The position numbers and the translations under genes were made by a program. The notes beneath the pieces are model-generated. The model ran no database searches. It saw nothing but the letters and a program-made list of their open reading frames with translations, and had not been told where the DNA came from. A DNA stretch of 27,416 nucleotides from Beroe ovata (lineage: Eukaryota; Ctenophora; Nuda; Beroida; Beroidae): NCBI GenBank assembly GCA_946803715.1, contig CAMPET010000029.1:162928-190343 (forward strand), given 5' to 3'. Positions 1 to 11,000 of the stretch are shown piece by piece (positions within the stretch are counted from its first letter, which is position 1; each line of letters opens with the position of its first letter).

Positions 1-283
1 TTGCGATGGAATGTGCTGACACCAGTACGCCATAACAGGGCTGTGTGACGATTCAAGTACACATTCGTCACAACTCGCTGACGCCACTTCAAAACTGTGA
101 CGTAGAAATGCTATCGATGGAATGCGCTGACACCAGTATGTCATAACAGTCCTCTGTGACGATTTAAGTGCGCATTCGTCAAAACTCGCTGACACCACTG
201 CATAACTGTGATGTACTTGTAGGAATGTTTGCGATGGAATGCGCTGACACCAGTACGCCATAACAGGGCTGTGTGACGATTGG
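1..283. repeat. Tandem repeat, 111-117 bp period, 2.4 copies
   Basis: The phrase CGATGGAATG(T/C)GCTGACACC recurs starting at 4, 115 and 232, each time followed by a near-identical block with CATAACAG and TGTGACGATT. The first two units are complete and the third breaks off near 283, where the sequence becomes unique. The array is cut by the left edge of the window, so its true copy number is unknown. No coding potential was seen. It lies about 150 bp upstream of the superoxide dismutase start and could be a minisatellite or satellite fragment. Confidence 0.85.
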
Positions 284-432
284 AAATTGAACCCAAGAAA
301 TTCGCAGATCCAATGGGTCCAAACTAGATACGCCAACTATATAGATTAGCCTATCACGACGATTAAACCATCCCCTGATATGACTCCACCCCTGACACCC
401 AGCCCTATTTGACGAATCTCTCTCTTTGTAGA

Positions 433-1438
433 ATGTGGGTGGCTGTTTTGTTCGTCCTCACTTCCTCCATGTCAATGGTAAGCTGTGCCGATGAGCCCAG
501 GAAAGCCGTTGCAGTGCTCTACACAGAGCTAACTACGGACGATGCAATCAGTGAAAATAGGATGGTCGGCTATGCAGAGTTCGAACAAGATAGTCCGACC
601 AGTGAATTATCGATATCTGTAGTTCTGTTCCATGACAGCGATCTTACTGACGGGTTACATGGATTTCATATTCACCAATATGGTAAGTACTGACCAATTG
701 CAGTTCATACTGACCAATGTGGTGTGTGACCAAATTGAAAATATTTCTAGTGGTTTCCCTGTTATTCGTGATCAATATGGATCATCCCTTGTTCTATCCT
801 TCTGTCCAACTCTCCACTACCCCACTCCCCATGGCCCATACCCCACTGTGCCTTACCCCACTGTGCCCTACTCCACTCTACTCTCCCCAGGTAATATGCT
901 GGGCGGCTGTTCGCAGACTCTGGGCCACTACAACCCCCTGGAAAAGGACCACGGGGCCCCAGTCGACGAAGTCAGACATGTAGGGGACCTGGGCAACATC
1001 CAGATATTGAATAACCAGTTTACTGGTAAACTCCAGGATAAAGTAGCGTCTCTCTATGGCAAGCACTCTATTCTAGGTAAGAGTTTTGTGGCAAAGTTTA
1101 AAGTAAGTGGTTCTTTATGTGGTTTTCGGAGAGATGCGCGGTGTAGGTTATCTCATTCAATAAACCAGTCCCCATTGGCTGTCTCCGCCAGCTCCATGGT
1201 TATTCACCTCTCCCTCCCCGCCACAGGTAGGGGTGTTGTCCTACACTCGGGTGAGGATGATCTGGGGAAGGGAGACACTGTCGCCAGCAAAACTACGGGG
1301 GGCGCTGGATCGAGGTATGCATGCGGCGTGATAGCAGTTAATTCCGACAACTTTAACAGAAACTCTCGGCTAGGACCCTCACTTTTGGTGTTGTTGTTAG
1401 CCTTTGCGATCTGGTGCTTGGTAACTGAAAACCAATGA
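433..1438 (+). CDS. Secreted Cu/Zn superoxide dismutase, 3 exons
   Basis: Exons are 433-682, 891-1076 and 1227-1438, giving 215 residues. Both introns are phase 1, start with GT and end with AG. The enzyme family converts superoxide to oxygen and hydrogen peroxide. The start is the ATG at 433, which opens a hydrophobic signal peptide (about residues 1-19), so the product should enter the secretory pathway. Copper and zinc ligands are all visible: His79 and His81 in GFHIHQYG, His96 in HYNPL, His104, His113 and Asp116 in RHVGDLGN, and His152 in VLHSGEDDLGKG. Cys90 and Cys178 match the conserved disulfide, and Arg175 in GSRYACGV matches the active-site arginine. The order resembles animal extracellular SOD (SOD3-like) or secreted SOD1-like proteins. 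Unusually, a hydrophobic stretch at residues 197-211 precedes a four-residue polar end, which suggests membrane or GPI anchoring rather than a heparin-binding tail. Exon boundaries are read from sequence only. Confidence 0.93.
795..890. repeat. Pyrimidine-rich short repeats in SOD intron 1
   Basis: The last 95 bases of SOD intron 1 consist of imperfect repeats of CCCCACTGTGCC and CCCCACTCC-like units. They form an extended polypyrimidine tract ending in CCCCAG at the exon 2 acceptor. Simple expansion of the splice-acceptor tract is the likely origin. Confidence 0.6.
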
Positions 1439-1453
1439 CACTCGTACGAGTGT
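1438..1453. repeat. 16 bp perfect palindrome at SOD stop codon
   Basis: ACACTCGTACGAGTGT reads the same on both strands. It starts on the last base of the SOD TGA stop. It may be chance, a short hairpin at the start of the 3' UTR, or a protein-binding site. Confidence 0.6.
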
Positions 1454-2366
1454 GACAAGTTTGTGCGTGACACATGTGTGTGTGTGCGTGTGTGTGTGAC
1501 GTAATGAGGCGTGCACTTCACTACTAGCCTCCATGAGGCGCTATGGATCAGAGTATTTGCTGCCACAGTGTTTAGGTCAAGTGGGAATGAATCATACAAT
1601 ATCCTTTTGATGCATACGCTGACACACGCACATGCATGTTTTCACTGCGCTAACAACCCAGGGAGCATAACAACCCCGCGCATAGCTCTGTTTTTATCGT
1701 GTCAATTATAGCTTCTCTATTTGTAATTTAAATTTTTACTTGTTATTGGTATGGTATGTTGTTAAACGACCCATATGCATCTGCAGCGGATACCAACCAT
1801 TTCGTCTAATTTAGCCCCTGTTGAATGTTAGGTGTCACTTCTCTTTAATTGATCATTATGCTCATGGTTCATTACCAAAAATACATGCTTTCGCAATGCA
1901 TATAAATTTATTTCGAACTTTGATTATCGTTCTTTTGTCTTACTTTTGAATATTAGACATTTCTATTTTAATTTCGATGATGATATTTTAACCGATACAC
2001 TTGTTTTATCATTATAATGTTACCAGATTGTATATTTTACGTATTAATATTATATAACTTGCTACGCGAAGTGACGCTTTTGACGTACTCAACTCTTTCC
2101 TTCTTGACAATTTCCGATCATTCGACAAAAACGACTGTGCAAGTGCAGGGGGTGCAACGCCTTTGTTCACTTGGGTCACTGTTCCATGTTCACGATTATC
2201 TGTATTTATGTCTCGGCGACATGATATTGATGCACTATCATACAATAACATTAACAATAACACTGTTCATGGTGGAATTGGATTCAATGTTCAATGTTGG
2301 GATTGACTGATTTAATTTGATAGATTATATTTATCTGATATTTGATTAAATGAATAAATGGTATAA
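1454..2366. other. Non-coding spacer, AT-rich, with GT microsatellite
   Basis: This is the presumed 3' UTR and downstream flank of the SOD gene. A (GT)n tract with one interruption lies at 1475-1498. The rest is AT-rich and has no ORF with recognisable similarity. An AATAAA lies at 2352-2357, about 900 bases after the stop; whether it serves the SOD transcript cannot be judged from sequence. Confidence 0.5.
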
Positions 2367-2656
2367 ACTATGGTGGATCAGGAGAGTCTCAGTCACACCC
2401 TTCTGATCCATACAATTACACGTGGCTCTGAGAGTTCACCTTAGGTGACCCTCCTGATCCACGTGCGCCTCTCTGGGGTCAAGTTGAAATTTGGTGACCC
2501 TCCTTATCCACGTTACGTGGATCCCGATCAGGAGGGTCACTCAAATCCAGCTTGACCCCAAGGAGCGCGACGTGGATCAGAAGGGTCACCTAAGGTGAAC
2601 TCTGTGATCCACGTGTATGGATATTTTTCCGGATGGCCCTTCTGATCCGCCATAGT
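2367..2656. mobile_element. Foldback MITE, about 288 bp, nearly fully palindromic
   Basis: The ends are inverted copies: ACTATGGTGGATCAGGAG on the left and, reverse-complemented, ACTATGGCGGATCAGAAG on the right. The two halves continue to match almost to a centre near 2513 (ATCCACGT/TACGTGGAT). Within each arm a subrepeat of the type GGTGACCCTCCTGATCCACGT occurs more than once. There is no coding capacity. If TA is the target duplication (2369-2370 and 2653-2654), the inverted repeats begin TGG(T/C)GGATCAG, which would suit a Tc1/mariner-type non-autonomous element, but the exact ends are ambiguous. The transcript would form a very stable hairpin. Confidence 0.8.
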
Positions 2657-2789
2657 AAACAGATGCAATTAATATGAGTGTTTATTTTGATTTTAATGAT
2701 ACAGATAAGCCAACGTCAATAACTTCTTTATCTTAGTAAATCCTATGAGCATGATGATGATGGTGTTTTAGGGTCGTATCAAATTCAAT

Positions 2790-3073
2790 ATGAATTTGCC
2801 TGGCTACGCTATGCGCTAGGCCCTGCTATCGCGAGCCGGCTTGTAGTTTGTTCACGCGCTGCGTGACCCAAGTACTCCGCGCGCGCTGCGCGTCTCCGTG
2901 GTCCTTTCTACGACTTTTATTCAGTTCACTGAGTAGAACAGGGACGCGCAGCGTGTGCACACTTGTAGTTGTAGTGTACAACTTGTACTTGTTGACTTTG
3001 AGCGATGAAGATAAAATCTGACAACGCATTACGCAATGCAACATTGCAATTGCATCGTTGCCTGACCCAATCT
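2790..3073. repeat. CG-rich dispersed repeat module, copy 1
   Basis: A CG-rich stretch in AT-rich surroundings. It contains GCCTGG-CTACGC-GCTAGGCCC, GCGCGCTGCGCG, and TTCAGTTCACTGAGTAGAAC near 2920-2940, and ends with GATAAAATCTGAC. The same blocks occur reverse-complemented at 26735-27100, so this is a dispersed family rather than unique sequence. No convincing coding sequence was found. Confidence 0.6.
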
Positions 3074-3209
3074 TGTCAGATGTTACCTGACCTGTTTCTC
3101 GCGCGCGCGCGCCTTCGTCGAAGGCCGAAACACTAACACAGTGTTACTAACAGTTCGGCCTTCGATGAAGGCGCGCGCGCGCGAGAAACAGGTCAGGTAA
3201 CATCTGACA
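3074..3209. repeat. Long palindrome, 56 bp arms, 24-base loop
   Basis: The left arm (3074-3129) and right arm (3154-3209) are reverse complements with one mismatch (CGTCG versus CATCG). Each arm includes a 13-base alternating CG tract. The loop holds a second small inverted repeat (AACACT at 3129-3134, AGTGTT at 3140-3145). The arms start with TGTCAGATGTTACC. It could be a foldback element or the fused ends of one; transcription through it would give an RNA hairpin with 56 bp arms. Confidence 0.9.
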
Positions 3210-5063
3210 TGGACAATATACCATATACAATTAGAATGAGAAAAGGTATAAGTATAAACTTCCTACCCGCAGTGCAAATGTGCACCACTGCACACTGGTT
3301 TGGACTTTTCAGATCACCGAGTGAAATTAAATTTAAAGGGGCGCGCAACGTGTGCACAGAAAAAAAGTGGACAGATGCTTGCATTTTAATATGAACAACA
3401 TCACGCCACGGAAATGAAAGTAGACAATTCATTAACATGATTAATGTTCGAAAAATCAAAAAAATACTTCGACTTCCCTGAATGCTGAAAATATCTATTA
3501 GTATTTTAACACCGGAGTGTGGAGGATTCCAAATCATCTCCTCAGACTCAGAGTGATGGTCATACTCATAGGGAGACCATGATACATGAATCTACCACAG
3601 AATCCAGCTTAAAGTTTAACAAATTGAAACATTTCTTGTACCAATACCATTTATTTCAAGATCGTACTTTCAAAAAAGTTTAAGTCAAAATGTAAATACT
3701 TTATTGTTTAGAATCAACTTGCAAAATTTTATAAACTTGGATATGGCTTCGTTGGTTTCTTGAATGACTTGTATTCACATTTTAACCTTTCCCGCAACTA
3801 ATATTCAATATTGTACCGAAAACTTCAAATTGTAGCATTTTTATAGCATTGATCCGCTTTTTAATTTGAAAATATTGAAAATGAGAATTTAGAACACGCT
3901 TGATCGTTCGAATAATGGTGACTAAATTCAAGGAAATCGATATCGAACATGCTCAACAGAACGCGATGAAAACGTGCTCTAAATTGGATAAAATCTCTCA
4001 ACAAATTCAACTGTGCGGGGAAAGGATCAGTCATTCTCAAAATCCAACATCAGTAATTCCTTTCCCCACAACAGGAAGTGAGCCTCGGTCTAGAAATTGT
4101 AACTTTTCTTATCGAGTGTAAGCTGTAAGTGTAAGAGCGAGGCAAACTTATGTAAAATCTCAATCTCACTGTACCGCGAACACACACGCTACATCTGCAG
4201 ATTTCAAAAGCACTCCAAAAACTCAATTTTCTTACTAACTTGCTAAGGTGAAGGCTGATGAGGTTATGAAATTCTTTTGGAGTGCTCCGTAACAATTCAA
4301 TACACACACATACATGATTCGACCCAGATATATTTACAATTTACATCAACAAGGCCTCGACGAGACACGACAAGGTGGACAAAATTTCTTTTGAAGATGA
4401 CCTTTCCCAAGGAGTTGTTCCAGAGACATATCACTGTCCAAAGCAAAACGGTAGACCTCAATCCAATTGATATGAATCACCTTTAATTGGATTTGAACCA
4501 AATTGCCAAACTACTTCAATTTAACAGGGAACTTGTTAAGGCCAACACTATCATTTGAACACAATTTATTAATGAAACTTTGAAAAAAAGAGGCAAAAAA
4601 CATCTTCTAACCTATATATAAATGGGAAGTTACTTGAGACTATCAGGTACATCCATGAAAAACACCAAGACGTCCGCAAACCATTGCCGATTTCGGAGCT
4701 CTTAGTTCAAATGTGTTCATTGAGTTGCCCCCTCACTCTTTCCCACCCCCTCACCGTCTAACCCCGAATCCGGCCCCGGCCCGTTTGCAGGACACCCTAC
4801 TCCATGGACGAACCTGCCCCGTTTTGCACTTGCAGTTTGTGCCATTTTCCTATTTTCGCCTCAAAACATCGACTTGATAATATAATACATGATTTTTTCA
4901 AATAAATTAACAATTACTAATACAAAAAATTATAAATATTTAAAAGTTGAAGAAAATTTGCTAGCAAAGGTTTACGTGAGCATCTGTGAGCCACCGAGGA
5001 ACAGCAGAATTGAGAGCGTTGGATCTTCACATGGCTCTTCTTCTTCAGCCCTTGCGCCGGGTC
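3210..5063. other. Intergenic region without recognised gene
   Basis: AT-rich sequence between the palindrome and the 3' end of 4E-T. The only long reading frames are short and unlike any family I recognise. Two small hairpins lie at 4017-4067 and 4210-4285. The right part should contain the 4E-T 3' UTR (minus strand). No AATAAA is visible on the minus strand close to the stop; the nearest one I see is the complement of 4564-4569. Confidence 0.5.
4017..4285. repeat. Two short inverted repeats
   Basis: GGGGAAAGGA at 4017-4026 pairs with TCCTTTCCCC at 4058-4067. GCACTCCAAAA at 4210-4220 pairs with TTTTGGAGTGC at 4275-4285. Both have perfect arms of 10-11 bp. They may be remnants of small foldback elements; no target duplications were identified. 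Confidence 0.5.
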
Positions 5064-8000
5064 TCAGAAAGTTGTGGCCGGCAAGTTGGCAGCAGCATTG
5101 GGAATCTGAGGTATTATGCATTGGTCAACAACAACAAACAACAACAACAACAACAGCAGGGAAAAACCACAATAAAAACAACAAAAGTAACAACGAACAG
5201 CAACAACAACAATAACAACGACAACGACAATAACATGGAAAAACAACGACTACAACTCACTGGTGGAGGAGGTGGGAGGGGTCCGGGGTTGAAGTTGGCA
5301 GGCTTGTTGCTATGCATTAGTTCCTGCATGACCAACTGGGGAGCTAGGTGTGGGGGTGGTACAGGGCCACCGTGTGGGGACTGAGAGAGGAGCGGGGTTA
5401 CAAATCGGATACAGCCCGGTCTCGATCTCAAATCTCAATTATAATATGCGATCCTATATTAATGAGAAACATTAGGTATTGACACCACTCAATTTTGTCA
5501 ATGAGCTGACTCACAGGTGGTATTCCCTTCAACTGTTGGTGCATCATGAAGCTCTGGTGCGGGACTTGGGGGCCGGGCATGCCCTTCAGCTGAGGAGCAA
5601 ATGCGGAGGGCGGGAACTGCAATTTGCCCGCCCCACCACGCGATGTCTCAATAGTCGGGACTGGTTTCGGAACATCGTCAAATTGGGGGGATCGGCCCCC
5701 GTTAGGAGCTGTGGGCAGTCCAGTGGGCTGCGGATACATTAGGTGCTGGGTGAAACTCAGAGCGGGAATATGCAGTGCGGCGGATAATTATCGGTTAATT
5801 ATTGGTTAATTATCGGTTTCATCTACACTCACCTCTCCGGGCCGGTAATTGATTCGGGCTGGTGACGGATGCATGTGAGATGGAGTCAGATTGATGTTAG
5901 GTTCCACATCTCCTGGTTCAACCTTGCCATAGTTGCGGATCTCTGACGACTTTATCATGACAGAAGTTGGGGTGAAGGCCATGGGGAAACCTGGCTTGTT
6001 GCCCATCATCATCCTGCGATGAGGAGTATTTTTAGAATCATCAGTACAGCGACGACAATTTTACATTGCCCCAGTATGTACTGTACAATGATACTGTATA
6101 TACGGCATACGCTGTACAATAAATACACTGGACCACCGTGTTTATATACCTATGCTCTGGATGGTGGTTTGTAATACGGGTCGGGATGCTCTCGTCACCC
6201 GTTATTCGGGGCCTAACCAGCGGATGGTCTTTGGGAGGTCCAGCCATCATTCTGGGGGGCCCGCCCCCCATGAGGGAAGCCCCCTGCCCCGGGAGTCTGA
6301 GCAGAGTCTTCAGTGCCTGTGTTTTGTCATGAATCTGCGGGGAGGATGTGCTATAGTCTGTAGATCATAGAGTGATACTCAGAGCTTCAGAGTGAGTAAA
6401 GAGTAATCAAGAGAGTCAAAGTAGCGTATGAACATATCTCAGCGAAATCACACACGCACACTGAACTAGTACTATTTGATTGAACAATGGACAAAGCAGT
6501 TCTATGAGAGAGATAGTGTAATTCCAGAATCCAGAACATGCTCGGTCGTTATGCAAGTTTTCATCGCTTATCCTCCACATGGAGTACCATGCAGAACACC
6601 ACACAGTGCGAACAATGGACATGAGCTTTCATAGGACATGTTGTGAATAGGACATGTGGTAAATGAGGATTAAAGCAGTGGGTGAAAACATTGAAATATC
6701 AAATCATCAGCACAGTTAGTGTACACAATCGGTTCAGTTTGTACAATGTAAATTTATACACGCGTCTATACAGTGAGCAGATGGGATGAAAACTGGTAAC
6801 ATGCGGTCGCATAGACCCATGATACATGACAACAAATGCGAGCATTTTTGTATATAGCACTTGCTTTTTTGAGCTGTAAAGTTCTCAGGAACTGCTCCTT
6901 GGCTTGTGACTGACTGGCTTTCAACTTAGACTGCTAAAATGATCCGGATGAATGAATAGAAATCATAATCTCCGGATAAGTTTCACGGAGTGAGAGTGAA
7001 TGACGGACAACTGACAAGAAGGGATTAAGGAGGGACTTAAGGATTAAGACCAGGAATAGACACTTTAACACGATTGACAATCAAAACAACACCAACAAGA
7101 CTCAACGTAATTCGGTTTGAGGCAACAATTTTTGGGCTGAACAAAGAGCCAATCAAACTCACAATTTGCTCGTGATGTTGCTTGTTAAGCTGATGCTGGG
7201 CGTTAGCGAGGATCTGGAATTTCTGTCTCTTGATATGCTCATTCCTGGCCATTTCCATTTCTCTCAATAGTGAGTGCATCTGAGATGGCAAATCCATGAG
7301 TAGAGCTGGGGTTACCATATCACATGTATTACTTGTATCTGTGCGCGGCTCCAAATTCAGACTACAGCACAAGCAGCTATAATACTAAACTCATTGTTCT
7401 TACCGTCGGCTGAGATTCCGGTGGGGCAGTTCCCAGTTTGAGTGCACTGTGCAGACAGCTGATAACTTTGTCCAGCTGTGCTGGATCATTCTTCACCATC
7501 TTCAGGATGTCTTGACCGTTACGGGGAGGCGGTGGTGGAACCTAGGAGAGAGAGAGGGAGGTGACAGTGTTAAATCCGTGATATCCATCTGTGGTACCGA
7601 CCGTGGTACCGACCGTGGTACCTGTTTGGTAGGTCCCATTTGTAAGTGGGGAGGAAGGTTGAAGCGAGGATCAACCAGTCTGGGGTCGATGACTCTATGA
7701 TCCTGGAGGCGTGGATCCCGGAGCAGATGCTCCGGAACGGGATGTCGTGGAGTCATGACAGGGCCGGGATGAGGCAACATTGGCCCTGGAGGGGGCAAAT
7801 GTTGCTCAGATCTGTGCAGCATCTCACGCAGATCTCGGGGCAGTGGATGCTGTGCCGCCAGAAACTCTTGCTGCTGCCTCAATAGAGCCTCTCTGAGAGC
7901 AGGTTCATTATTAGTACGGGTTTTAACTGTAGAGTACTGAGTAGGCAATAAGCTTCCATATGTGTATCATGTTTTGAATTGAGAGAACGACTTCAGAGGG

Positions 8001-11000
8001 CAATCAACTCACGGTTTAATATGGTTCTTGTCATTGTGGAGTAGCTGCTTGATCACGGGATCATCTAGTGTCGGTCGAATTCCCCTACCGTCAGCGATGA
8101 AGTGGTTGCCAGGAGGTGGACCATGAGACGGCATGCCTGGCATCATACCTCCACTCTCAGATCTGGGAATGTGTTCACGCGCGTATTACACATCCTGTAT
8201 AGTAGTAATCTACTGAGTGTTCCTCCCACAACACATATATTGCACAGTAGTATCGGAAAATAGCCTATATTTGGACTGGATTCAGTACCCGGGTGGTAGG
8301 GATTCATTAACGCCAAGCATCGCTTTCAGGTTACTGGTAGCCATATTCTCACCAAAGTGAACATCAGATGCGAATGATGCTGAAACAAATGTGTTATCGA
8401 AACATGAAGAGTAGGGGTGGGGAAATAGAGCAACTTTCCTCAATTCGCTCACCTGGCCCTTCACTTGTGGGAGCAACTGGTGACCCCTCCGTTCTCTGCT
8501 GTGCTGCATTCGGGAAATCCTTGGGACTGCTTGAATTATTGGCACCAGCCCAAAACTCCATCTGCATGCCTCTGTTTGACGAGTTCATACTCTTCTCTGC
8601 CTCTAGCAGATCCTATTGGACAGTTATATAAGTGGACATAAGTATTACGTCATTAACATTGAGAAGAATGATCAATTTAGTACAGACCTTCCCTTCCTCA
8701 AGGAAAGCATGGGGATCGAGCAGAGCCTCAACGTTGAATTTCGGATGTGTTGGATCCCAATCCTCCTGCAGTCCAGTACTATAGCTACTTTCGTTCGCAC
8801 CTGGACAATTTTGTCATTTCTATACAATAAAGAATACATGTGATCAACAGAGAGGTTTATCAATTTGAAATGAGAATGTACACTGTACAGAGTTTCTTCT
8901 TACACTGATTATTCGCCAAGGGTATCTCGGGATTATCTATCGGATCACTGTCTCTGGGTTTCACCTCGTCTGTGTGTTGTGGGACTTCTGTTGAATGGAG
9001 TTTATCATCATCTGAAAGAGAAACACGCCATTAAATCGGGTCAGGGTTGCGCTGAATATAAACTTTCTGGGGTACCTTGGGGCAATGTTGATGATAAGGT
9101 CAAAGGTTGATTCCCAGAAGATTCTACCTAGTGAATGAAAATCTATGAATTGAATTGAATGCATAAAAACATGCGCGCGCCGTAAGCGCTATCCACTAGT
9201 TTATTTTGCTGCGCTGAGGCAAAATTCTGCTAGTACCAAAAGTAAACTTCTTATAAGTGTCCCATTATCATGCGGAATTATTCTGGGTTATCAATTTAAT
9301 CACTATCTACAAACAAATTTCGCAACCTTGGCAGAGAATGAAAATTTGATACTGGCGTTATTAAGACGTGTTGTATGGGAGTGGTGCTTTTGAAAAGAAG
9401 GCGAGCTTGCCAAAACACATGAATACCTATGTACACATCATTGATGAAGAAATTTCGCTTACCCTCAAAGCCTTTGAGCTCAATAGTGTCTAATCGAGAG
9501 GTGGGACCAGCTGTAAACCACTCTGGTTCATCATCGCCACTCCTCTCACTATTCCGACGAGGTCCGTTGTCCCAGTTACGCCTGTTTCTGTCCATTGCTC
9601 CATTCTGCAAGTGGGTGGTGGTGATTATGCAACTCTGCTATATTCGCAATGTGTGTGTGTGTCTGTGTGTGTCGCATAACGACATAGTTCTCTAAGAGCT
9701 CTGTTTAAAGAGAGCTGAAGCAAGAGAGGGGCGTGGTTGCTATCATGAACATAAAATCAAAGACTGTGCTCGAGGGACCACATGAAAGAAAAACCCATAT
9801 AGGCGATAGAAAATGAGATTATGTCCGGAAGGTATCAATTATTTTAACAATTATTCAACTCAATTAACTACAATTCGAGTAAGTAGCAAGACTACAGCCA
9901 GTAGGACTATCTCACCGTATAAGAATATTTAGTATCCTTGTGCGTTTTGTATTCTGGTTTATAGTCGCTGGAGTATTCTGAATTGCGAATCCATGTCTCT
10001 TCATCTTCTTCCTGAAGTAACATCAATGTCTAATTTTTGTAGCAAAATGGCAATTTCCACCAGAATTTCAGACGACATATATTATTCGAGTTTCAATTAA
10101 GTAGGTAGTCGGCATTCTGTTTTTTTGTACACTCAGTTTTTTTTATAAGAAACTTATCAAAATCCTAGGCTAGAGGTTTCTTATTTTTCCGCGATTTTGA
10201 GCCTACAAGTTTCTTAACAGTTTCTTATTTCTGTATCCTATAGCAATTTCGAAACTTACTTGAGCCAACATAGTTGTACTGATTTTGTAGTCTATACCAT
10301 CGGTGTTCTCAAAATGCCGATCAGAAGTGGCAGATGTGTGGTATACGGTTAAAAGTGAAGAGGCGGGGGTCTGGGGGCGCAGCCCCCAGAAGCCAGACGT
10401 TTTCTGTTGATAGAATTTTCGTTGTTCTAGGATTCTGTACACAAATTTGAGAATTTTAGGCTCAAAGTTTCTTAGTTTCTTAATTGTAGATCAACAGAGT
10501 TTCTTAATTTTTCCAGGATCCTAGGCTAAGTTTCTTAAATTTTCAGAAATCCTAGGCTCAGTTTCTTATAGAGAGTTTCTTATAGAAAAAACTGAGTGTA
10601 TAGCACTGGGACTTAACGGCGTCATAGCACACATAAGATACGGCAACGTCATCGGATAACGGTATAGAATTATTTAAATAACCGTTTTACTACTTTATTG
10701 ACCTTGAATGTGACTGTGTTCAGTGAACACACAGACAACCACTGACACACAGACAGACAGATACACACATGACACACGCAGTACACACACACACAGACTG
10801 GCAGCGCATAGTACTTACACAAAGACCAAAACACATACACAAACCCACACTTACACTTATTTGTAGGCTAAGATACTAACACATACGTCACACAGATGTA
10901 CAGACACTTTCACAGACACCCACAAACCTTGCAACCACCCTCCTTGCTCTTCTCACGGTTCTCGTGCAGAACTCTAATCGCTTTCCTGATCTGTTCTCTG

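Noticed and set aside
1-283. CRISPR-like repeats
   Set aside because: Period over 110 bp without distinct spacers; eukaryotic context; ordinary tandem repeat.
632-1438. Single long open frame through the SOD region
   Set aside because: It reads through both introns. The conserved SOD residues are continuous only when 683-890 and 1077-1226 are removed.
3900-4121. 73-codon plus-strand frame with moderately protein-like composition
   Set aside because: Short, contains one arm of a hairpin, no recognisable domain, no splice partners seen.
4889-5384. Polyglutamine/asparagine proteins
   Set aside because: Artefact of the (CAA)n microsatellite within the last 4E-T intron and antisense to its exons.
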